12,896 bases of DNA from Bacteroidota bacterium. Its GTDB lineage: Bacteria; Bacteroidota; Bacteroidia; Chitinophagales; Chitinophagaceae. The notes beneath the pieces are model-generated. The model did not search any database and was not told where the DNA came from. It was given only the letters and a program-made list of their open reading frames with translations. Below, piece after piece: positions 7,329 through 12,896 of this stretch (the first letter of the stretch is position 1; each line of letters begins with the position of its first letter). Location of the stretch: assembly GCA_028876035.1 (NCBI GenBank), contig JAGWTK010000074.1:1-12896 (forward strand), written 5' to 3'. Position numbers and translations under genes: made by a program.

Positions 7329-7557
7329 TTTTTTGATTTTTAGATTTCTGGAAGTATTATTCGTGCGCGGAGGAAGAGGACTCAAAACTCGTTTCCTCGC
7401 CCGAATGGCGGAGGTTTATCGGTAATCGAAGATTTCTTTGCCAGCACCGTCTCCTGAAAGGGACGGTGCGTCACCACGGAGTCAAATCCGGAATAACTCT
7501 GAGATCGGACGGCGAAGAAAGAGGACTTAGAACTTAAAACTTATAACTTACAACTTC
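7329..7557 (+). repeat. Composite repeat, copy D: AT-rich block, hairpins and heptads
   Basis: The AT-rich block at 7329-7351 contains the 20-mer of copy A and the 17-mer of copy B. It is followed by about 170 nt of hairpin-rich sequence, including a perfect 8-bp stem GCACCGTC/GACGGTGC at 7444-7469 and a CCTCGCC/GGCGGAGG pairing near 7392-7411. The copy closes with heptads ACTTAGA (7525), ACTTAAA (7532), ACTTATA (7539), ACTTACA (7546) and ACTTC (7553). It fills most of the 441-nt divergent gap between the RraA-like and GH5 genes. I see no gene in this gap. Confidence 0.72.
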
Positions 7558-7625
7558 CTCCGATTTCCATTTAACAAGAATATTTCCAATCTTTAGTAGC
7601 GGTTGATTTATTAAAGAACAAACGC

Positions 7626-9092
7626 ATGCCATCAATGAATGCAATACCGTCTTACCGGAGACTTTTGTGGGTAATTTGTACAGCCCTGTTAATGTTCACA
7701 GCATGTAAAAAAAAAGCGGACAGCACGCCTGTGCTAACAGCCGATCAAACCAGTCTGAATTTTCGGATGCAGGGGGAGAGCCTCACGGTAGTGATTGCAT
7801 GTAACAGTTCCTGGACGGTGAGTAACCCGCTCTCTGCATGGTTGCAGCTGAACAGCAGTTCAGGAAATACGGGCAATACAAGTTTGATCTTTACTGCCAG
7901 TTCAAATAGCAGCGGTGCATCGAGATCGGGTACGGTTACCATAACTGCAAGCAATGGCAAAACAGTTACCATCAGTATTACGCAGTCGGGGAACATCTTT
8001 CCTTCCTATAATATTTCACCCAAGCCGGCCGACTCCGTGGGAATGAACAGTAATTCGGTGCAACTTGCTGCAAAATTTAAACTGGGTTGGAATATCGGTA
8101 ATACGCTGGAGGCCATTGGCGGCGAAACCAATTGGGGTAATCCGCAAATCACTGAAGCATATATCCAGGCATTGAAACAAAATGGTATCACGGCAGTTCG
8201 GCTACCTTGTTCCTGGAACCAATATTCGAATTCGGTGACTGCTAAAATCCAGGATACCTGGCTGGCCCGCGTGAAGCAGGTGGTGCAGTATTGCGTGAAC
8301 AACGATATGTATGTATTGTTGAATATCCATTGGGATGGTGGCTGGCTCGATGGCAATATCAATGCAGCGAAGAAGGATTCGGTTATCGCTAAGCAAAGAG
8401 CATTCTGGGAACAGATTGCTACCGCCTTAAGAGATGTTGACGAGCATTTGATGTTTGCGGGTGCTAACGAACCTCCGGTGGACAATGCCGATCAGATGTC
8501 CATCCTGCTCAGTTACCACCAGGCATTTATTGAGGCTGTTCGTTCAACGGGCGGCAAAAACAGTTACCGTACGCTGGTCGTCCAGGGGCCCTCCACCGAT
8601 ATTGACAAAACAGCCAGCCTGATGAACACCCTGCCCACAGATGCCGTTGCCGCCCGCTTGATGGTGGAAGTCCATTATTACACACCTTTTCAGTTTTGCG
8701 CATTGGATGGTGATGCCAGTTGGGGCAAGATGTTTTACTATTGGGGCGCGGGTCATCATTCTACCATTGAACCCGATCGGAATGCTACCTGGGGTGAAGA
8801 GTCGGACGTAAATACGGCCTTCGCAAAAATGAAAACAAAATTTGTCGACAAAGGCATTCCCGTATTAATGGGAGAATTCGGCGCATATCGTCGCGGCGGC
8901 TCATCGCATGTACCCGCTGATTTGGCCACGCACAACGATGCAGTAGATTATTGGATCACGTATGTCACCCAACAAGCCATTGCCAATGGAATGAAACCTT
9001 TCTTCTGGGATACCGGCGGGATCATCGATCGGGCAAAATATACCGTGAAAGATGCGCGGACGATGGCAGCGTTGGCGGCCGGATTGAAATGA
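7626..9092 (+). CDS. BACON-domain GH5 endoglucanase-like lipoprotein
   Basis: A complete 488-residue cell-surface or periplasmic glycanase. The N-terminal hydrophobic segment ends FTAC with Cys27 as the lipidation site, followed by KKKAD. Residues about 36-122 form a BACON domain (SLNF, SSWTV, WLQL, SGTVTITASNGKTVTISITQ), often a spacer or mucin/carbohydrate-associated module in Bacteroidota enzymes. The GH5 barrel follows: GWNIGNTLEA (154-163), VRLP (191-194), NIHWDG (233-238), acid/base Glu282 in ANEPP, HYYTPF (350-355), nucleophile Glu417 in MGEFGAY and aglycone Trp461. GWNxGNTLEA resembles subfamily GH5_4, whose members cut beta-1,4-glucan, xyloglucan or mixed-linkage glucan; the subfamily is an inference. 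ATGs at 7626 and 7635 are both possible starts. A run of nine A (7707-7715) directly follows the lipobox Cys codon. It converges with the operon from the right, leaving 14 nt. Confidence 0.92.
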   Translation: MPSMNAIPSYRRLLWVICTALLMFTACKKKADSTPVLTADQTSLNFRMQGESLTVVIACNSSWTVSNPLSAWLQLNSSSGNTGNTSLIFTASSNSSGASRSGTVTITASNGKTVTISITQSGNIFPSYNISPKPADSVGMNSNSVQLAAKFKLGWNIGNTLEAIGGETNWGNPQITEAYIQALKQNGITAVRLPCSWNQYSNSVTAKIQDTWLARVKQVVQYCVNNDMYVLLNIHWDGGWLDGNINAAKKDSVIAKQRAFWEQIATALRDVDEHLMFAGANEPPVDNADQMSILLSYHQAFIEAVRSTGGKNSYRTLVVQGPSTDIDKTASLMNTLPTDAVAARLMVEVHYYTPFQFCALDGDASWGKMFYYWGAGHHSTIEPDRNATWGEESDVNTAFAKMKTKFVDKGIPVLMGEFGAYRRGGSSHVPADLATHNDAVDYWITYVTQQAIANGMKPFFWDTGGIIDRAKYTVKDARTMAALAAGLK

Positions 9093-9106
9093 CATTGCGA
9101 CGCAGG

Positions 9107-9415
9107 TCAACGGTCGCCGATCTCGATCTCCAACAGGAAAGACGATAACGTCTTCCCATGCGGATCCACCCTCAGGGAGGTTGTTACACCGGTATCCAAC
9201 GCATCCTCACACACGAATAGCAAGGACGCAATCAGCGGGAGTTCATAACGGGTGACGGTTCCTTTTACCAATGCCTGCAGATGTTTGGATACTTTATCCG
9301 CGGTAATTTCCCGACATAGCCATTCGAAATCCGAATCCTTGTAGGGAATCAATGAAAGCGTTGAAGTATTCCCTTTATCACCAGCCCGGCTATGCGCTAT
9401 GTCATACAGTTTCAT
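9107..9415 (-). CDS. Small AtuA-like ferredoxin-fold protein (detached C-terminal domain of AtuA)
   Basis: A 102-residue protein starting MKLYDIAHSRAGDKGNTSTLSLI. The 'AxxRxGDKGN' stretch (about 7-16) is the hallmark of the C-terminal domain of AtuA-family proteins, which have an AtuA-like ferredoxin-fold domain after the large DUF1446 domain. Here that domain is encoded separately. Its ATG overlaps the stop of the upstream DUF1446 gene as ATGA (9412-9415), which favours coupled translation and a two-subunit complex. No signal peptide or membrane segment is visible, so it should be cytoplasmic. The biochemical role is unknown; AtuA itself belongs to the acyclic terpene utilisation cluster of Pseudomonas. 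It is the last gene of the operon and ends 14 nt from the GH5 stop, with no obvious terminator between. Confidence 0.82.
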   Translation of the reverse strand: MKLYDIAHSRAGDKGNTSTLSLIPYKDSDFEWLCREITADKVSKHLQALVKGTVTRYELPLIASLLFVCEDALDTGVTTSLRVDPHGKTLSSFLLEIEIGDR

Positions 9416-10731
9416 GATTCGAAATAATGGGTTTCTATTTTAATGATGTCGCGGGGTACCAGGCAGGATACAATGCCGATTTGTTCCGTAGCGGATTTTC
9501 GAACGCCACCACCGCCGGCCGGACCGTTTGTATACAGGGCTTCTACTTCTTCGCCAATGAGCATTGCTGCTTCGATGTTTTTCGCCCTGGCGGCAATCCG
9601 TAGACGAACCTCTGCAGGCTTGGCGTCTTGTTTGGATGGATACAATGACTGAACACCGATAATATCCGCTCTTACATCTTCGAATTGCGCACCTATTCTT
9701 TCATGGATGATCGCTGCGGCCAGTTCTGCCCGCTGCAAACAATCCGTTCCTCCGTAAGTAATTTCTCCTTCACCCAAATAATATGCGCTGTACCCTACGC
9801 TTGCTTTCAACTGCGCGGGCCGATCTGTTCCCGAACTACCGGTGACCCGTATAAGATCAGCCCCGGCTTCATGGATTTGAACACGTGTAAAATCGGCACT
9901 CACGTCGGGGGTAAGATAGGCGGAGGGGTTAACCACTTCGTACAGCAATTGTTCTTTCGCGGTGGCGCTGTTGATGATGCCACCGGTGTTTTCTACCTTG
10001 GTTATCGTTGCCTCGCCATTGGCGTCGACCGCTGCCAGGGGAAATCCAAGATGCGCCAGTCCGGGTACTTGTTTCTTATTGGTATCTGCATAGTAACCAC
10101 CGGTGAGTTGTCCCGCACATTCGAGTAAATGACCAATAACGGTTCCTTGTCCAAGCCTTTGCCAGTCATTCAATTGCCATCCAAATTCATGAATCATTGG
10201 CGCGAGAAAGAGTGAAGGATCAGCAACGCGTCCCGTAATAATGATATCTGCTCCAGATGCAAGTGCCGGTAGCAAAGCCTCTGCACCGAGATAAGCATTG
10301 GCGGAAACAGGTGTGTAAGTGTCAATACCCCCACCAGTTTCCATTGCCTTCAGGTTGCCCGCATGTTGCCGGACATATTCCAGCACATCGTCACCCGTTA
10401 CAGCGGCGATCTTCAATTTGAGTCCAAGTTCGTTTGCGGTGGACTGAAGTTTTTTTGCTGCTGCCAGCGGATTAGCCGCCCCCATATTACTGATCAGCCG
10501 GACTTTATTGGCGGCCAGTAAGGGTAGTAAAGGACGACATCTTTTTTCCAGGAGAATATCATAGCCCGCTGAGGGATCCTGCAGTTTTCTTTTTTGCGCC
10601 AGCGCAATCGTTCTTTCCGCCAGGCATTCGAGCACGAGGTAATCCAGCGCACCTTTCTCTGCCAGCACAATAGCAGGTTCGATCCGGTCACCCGAAAATC
10701 CTGCTCCCGATCCGATTCTGATTGTTTTCAT
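9412..10731 (-). CDS. AtuA family (DUF1446) protein, large domain only
   Basis: A 439-residue cytoplasmic protein of the acyclic terpene utilisation AtuA / DUF1446 family. Visible landmarks are the N-terminal RIGSGAGFSGDR (5-16), METGGGIDTYTPVSANAYLGA (130-150), IITGRVADPSL (164-174), GGYYAD (211-216), GGTDCLQRAELAAA (327-340) and a Gly-rich NGPAGGGGVRKS (402-412). In AtuA proper the same domain is followed by about 100 residues of ferredoxin-fold domain; here those residues are the next gene, overlapping by ATGA. The family has no firmly established reaction that I know of. In terpene degradation it is required but its step is unclear. It starts 2 nt after the CitMHS stop, so transport of a carboxylate and this protein are probably coupled. 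No acyl-CoA ligase or carboxylase is in view to support a terpene pathway, so I make no substrate claim. Confidence 0.86.
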   Translation of the reverse strand: MKTIRIGSGAGFSGDRIEPAIVLAEKGALDYLVLECLAERTIALAQKRKLQDPSAGYDILLEKRCRPLLPLLAANKVRLISNMGAANPLAAAKKLQSTANELGLKLKIAAVTGDDVLEYVRQHAGNLKAMETGGGIDTYTPVSANAYLGAEALLPALASGADIIITGRVADPSLFLAPMIHEFGWQLNDWQRLGQGTVIGHLLECAGQLTGGYYADTNKKQVPGLAHLGFPLAAVDANGEATITKVENTGGIINSATAKEQLLYEVVNPSAYLTPDVSADFTRVQIHEAGADLIRVTGSSGTDRPAQLKASVGYSAYYLGEGEITYGGTDCLQRAELAAAIIHERIGAQFEDVRADIIGVQSLYPSKQDAKPAEVRLRIAARAKNIEAAMLIGEEVEALYTNGPAGGGGVRKSATEQIGIVSCLVPRDIIKIETHYFES

Positions 10732-10733
10732 GG

Positions 10734-12023
10734 TTATATACTAATCGATCCACTTACTAGCGCCATCAATGTCATAATGGTAGTAGTCGCCCAGGCCCAG
10801 GGAAATACTTTTTTCTGGTGCTCACCCAATTCTACACCGGTCATGTTTATCAATAAGAAAGTTGATGCCGTTAATGGCGAAAGGGGAAATCCAACTGTCA
10901 TCTGTCCCAATAAGGCGGCTCTTCCGATTTGCAGCGGGTCCATGCCCATCGCGCTGACCGATTTTGCCAATACCGGCACGATCCCGAAATAATAAGCATC
11001 GGGTGTAAACAGCAAACTCATCGGCATGCTGGTGATGGCAGTAGTAACAGGAATGATGTTAGCATGGCCCTGTGGCACCATGTTCACGAATGCGAGCGAC
11101 ATAGCTTCGATCATTTTTGTTCCTGTAAGGACGCCGGAAAAGATCCCTGCAGCAAATATCATCGACGACACACTGAAGATCGCGGCACCATGCAGTTTGA
11201 ATACTTGTTGCTGCGCAGGCAAGGATGGATAGTTAACCAACAATGCCAGTACAGATGCGACAAGAAAAAGTACCGGCGCAGGCCAGAATCCTTTAATGAG
11301 TAACCCAACCAGGAGAATGGTTAGTATACCATTCAGCCAGACGATCCGTGGTCTTTTCAATCCTTTATGATCCCCCAGGTGATCAGCTTCTATTATAAGG
11401 GTCGGTTGAACACCCAGGCGTTTTCTCTCTTTTCTTCCCCAGATCCAGGCCACCATTACCACCCATACCAGTCCGGCAGCTATCGGCAGCAGGTTCGGAC
11501 GAAACAACAAATCCGCTTCTGTCTTGAGTGTAGAAATCGCTCTCGCGGAGGTGCCCGACCAGGGGACCAGGTGCATGGGACCCACTGCGAGCGCAACGAT
11601 GCCAGCCAGGTAGGTTTTTTTAATCTTCAATTTTTCATAGATGGGCAGGAAGGCAGAAATCACGATCATAAAGGTAGCCGTGCCATCGCCGTCGAGGTGC
11701 ACAATCATGCTGAGGATAGCAGTACCCATCAGTACTTTTAGTGGATCACCACCAACAAGTGCTACAATCTTTTTGATGATGGGATCAAACAATCCAGCTT
11801 CCAGCATAATAGCGAAATACAAGACTGCAAATACCAGCATAATACCGGTAGGCGCTACCTGCTTAATGCCATCGAGCATGATGCTGCCAAGTTGTTTGAC
11901 GGGTGTGCCGGCTATCAGACCTGCCAATATAGGTATAACCACCAGTGCCGTGGTGACCGATAGCTTTTTTGATATAACAGCCAGCAGGAAAACCAGGATG
12001 GTAATTAATCCAATGAATGCCAT
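10734..12023 (-). CDS. CitMHS family carboxylate:proton symporter
   Basis: A complete 429-residue inner-membrane protein of the CitMHS family (ion transporter superfamily), whose known members carry metal-citrate complexes with protons. It shows about 11-12 hydrophobic segments in two halves separated by a hydrophilic loop (about 195-226, rich in Lys, Arg, Asp and His). Family motifs visible are HLDGDGTATFMI (109-120), VPWSGTSARA (153-162), LLFTPDAYYFGI (337-348) and GFPLSPLTAST (378-388). These two half-site pairs resemble substrate and ion re-entrant regions. Citrate or a related di/tricarboxylate is the default guess, but family members in catabolic operons may carry other organic acids. 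The ATG overlaps the stop of the esterase gene (TAATG, 12021-12025), and AtuA follows after 2 nt, so all are surely cotranscribed. An esterase just upstream suggests that the transported acid may be released from an ester. Confidence 0.9.
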   Translation of the reverse strand: MAFIGLITILVFLLAVISKKLSVTTALVVIPILAGLIAGTPVKQLGSIMLDGIKQVAPTGIMLVFAVLYFAIMLEAGLFDPIIKKIVALVGGDPLKVLMGTAILSMIVHLDGDGTATFMIVISAFLPIYEKLKIKKTYLAGIVALAVGPMHLVPWSGTSARAISTLKTEADLLFRPNLLPIAAGLVWVVMVAWIWGRKERKRLGVQPTLIIEADHLGDHKGLKRPRIVWLNGILTILLVGLLIKGFWPAPVLFLVASVLALLVNYPSLPAQQQVFKLHGAAIFSVSSMIFAAGIFSGVLTGTKMIEAMSLAFVNMVPQGHANIIPVTTAITSMPMSLLFTPDAYYFGIVPVLAKSVSAMGMDPLQIGRAALLGQMTVGFPLSPLTASTFLLINMTGVELGEHQKKVFPWAWATTTIMTLMALVSGSISI

Positions 12024-12896
12024 TACTCGAAGTTTAGGTAGTCGTTGAAGAAGGGGAGTACATCATTCAACACCCTGCCGTCGCGCGTCCAGATTTTATT
12101 GGTATGATCCCCGATGTATTCTTCCGCAAAATGATTGATGCCAAGATTCTCGAGCTTTTGACTCAGCATACCAATCTGCACCGGAAACCGCGGAGCATCA
12201 TTTCTGCCCCAGTCGAGTTTGATGGCTTTCATCTGTCGCAAATTATCCGCGTACTTCTCTGCACTGTAAACCGGCATATGATCTTCCCATTGCTGAAGCA
12301 CTTCCTGGTTGATCACCAGTTGATCATTCTGGTAAGTAAAAGGCATATCACAATAGAAAGGGGGTTTGTTGCTATTGGGCGACCAGGCGCGGCCCACCGC
12401 TACCAGCACCTTCGGAAAGTAGGTGGATTTTAATTCTTCGATGGTTTTGATCTTTTGCAAATCTTTAAAAGAATTCGAATTCGGACCGAATTCCTTGACC
12501 ATGGCCAGTAAACCCGGACTCAGTGCGTAGATGCTGCTGAACACTTCGGGATGGTGCATGCCGATACTAAACGCTCCGTAGCCTCCCATGGAATGGCCTG
12601 CGATACCTCTGGAAGTACGTTTTGCAATGGTTTTGTAATGTTTGTCGATATAGTCTACCAACTCGCCGCAGGTAAAAGTTTCCCAGTTACCAGTGAGCGA
12701 AGAATTGCTATAAAAGCTCCCTTCAAATAGCGTGTACTGGTTCGATTGCACAAAAATAAACGGGCGAATTTTCATTGACTGGATACCCAGGTCGAGGATT
12801 GCCTTCATGGCCGGACTGATAGAATCCGTACCCATAAATCCATGCAGGTAATAAATGACGGGGTATAATTTTGGTTTACCCGCATCGTACCCCGGC
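12023..12896 (-). CDS. PF00756-type esterase (esterase D/antigen 85 family), N-terminus beyond window
   Basis: The frame is open from 12895 down to the TAA at 12023-12025 and gives 290 residues. An internal Met at 12835 is not the real start, because the preceding residues read PGYDAGKPKLYPVIYYLHGF, the conserved 'YPVxYLLHG' strand and oxyanion region of this family. The nucleophile elbow GHSMGGYGA contains Ser102 of the visible part. Asp233 (GRNDAP) and His264 (GDHTNKIW) complete a plausible triad. Relatives include feruloyl/acetyl esterases linked to xylan, S-formylglutathione hydrolase and mycolyl transferases. The context with plant-wall hydrolases makes a carbohydrate esterase likely, and the missing N-terminus probably holds a signal peptide. 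Its stop overlaps the CitMHS start by one base, implying it is the visible head of the four-gene operon. Other genes may lie further upstream outside the window. Confidence 0.87.
   Translation of the reverse strand, partial: PGYDAGKPKLYPVIYYLHGFMGTDSISPAMKAILDLGIQSMKIRPFIFVQSNQYTLFEGSFYSNSSLTGNWETFTCGELVDYIDKHYKTIAKRTSRGIAGHSMGGYGAFSIGMHHPEVFSSIYALSPGLLAMVKEFGPNSNSFKDLQKIKTIEELKSTYFPKVLVAVGRAWSPNSNKPPFYCDMPFTYQNDQLVINQEVLQQWEDHMPVYSAEKYADNLRQMKAIKLDWGRNDAPRFPVQIGMLSQKLENLGINHFAEEYIGDHTNKIWTRDGRVLNDVLPFFNDYLNFE

Noticed and set aside
8006..8485. 159-codon open frame on the minus strand
   Set aside because: It is antisense to the GH5 catalytic domain and has no plausible domain or start context.
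9107..10731. AtuA gene broken by a frameshift
   Set aside because: The small protein begins with its own ATG in an ATGA overlap and with the start of its domain, so two natural genes fit better.

Overview
The window looks like chromosomal DNA from a Bacteroidota bacterium, most plausibly a soil or plant-associated member of the Chitinophagaceae or a relative. This rests on the lipoprotein with a BACON domain fused to a GH5 catalytic domain, the GH3 enzyme with an inserted PA14 domain, many exported enzymes without clear Shine-Dalgarno sequences, and two promoter-like TTTG/TAnnTTTG pairs of the Bacteroidota type. The genus is an inference; there is no rRNA or other marker gene.

Layout, left to right. 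(1) A 5'-complete but window-truncated CPBP (CAAX-protease-like) membrane protein on the minus strand (1-493). (2) A secreted GH3 beta-xylosidase/beta-glucosidase on the plus strand (659-3256). (3) A minus-strand group: RraA-family aldolase-like protein with a signal peptide (7184-6237), Tat-exported enolase-superfamily sugar-acid dehydratase (6173-4896), then after a 442-nt repeat-rich gap an exported alpha/beta hydrolase (4453-3503). (4) A plus-strand BACON-GH5 endoglucanase-like lipoprotein (7626-9092). (5) A tightly packed minus-strand operon reading in from the right edge: PF00756-type esterase (partial), CitMHS transporter, AtuA/DUF1446 protein and a separate small AtuA-like ferredoxin-fold protein, with junctions of TAATG, 2 nt and ATGA.

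Together the genes suggest breakdown of plant cell-wall polysaccharide and its side groups. GH5 would cut the backbone, GH3 would release terminal xylose or glucose, and the esterases would remove acyl groups. The dehydratase/RraA pair may process an acidic sugar or keto acid outside the cytoplasm, and CitMHS plus the AtuA pair would take up and metabolise a carboxylate. No SusC/SusD pair, sigma/anti-sigma or hybrid two-component regulator is visible, so this is not a complete classical PUL within the window.

The noncoding DNA carries a recurring composite repeat: an AT-rich block (core TTTTTAGATTTCT) and/or tandem heptads of the form ACTTANA, in the same orientation at four intergenic places (about 3.4, 4.5, 4.85 and 7.3-7.55 kb). 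An imperfect inverted repeat (4593-4717) and several hairpins lie among them. The strongest candidates for something undescribed are the exported dehydratase + RraA pair, the esterase-CitMHS-split-AtuA operon, and the heptad repeat family.
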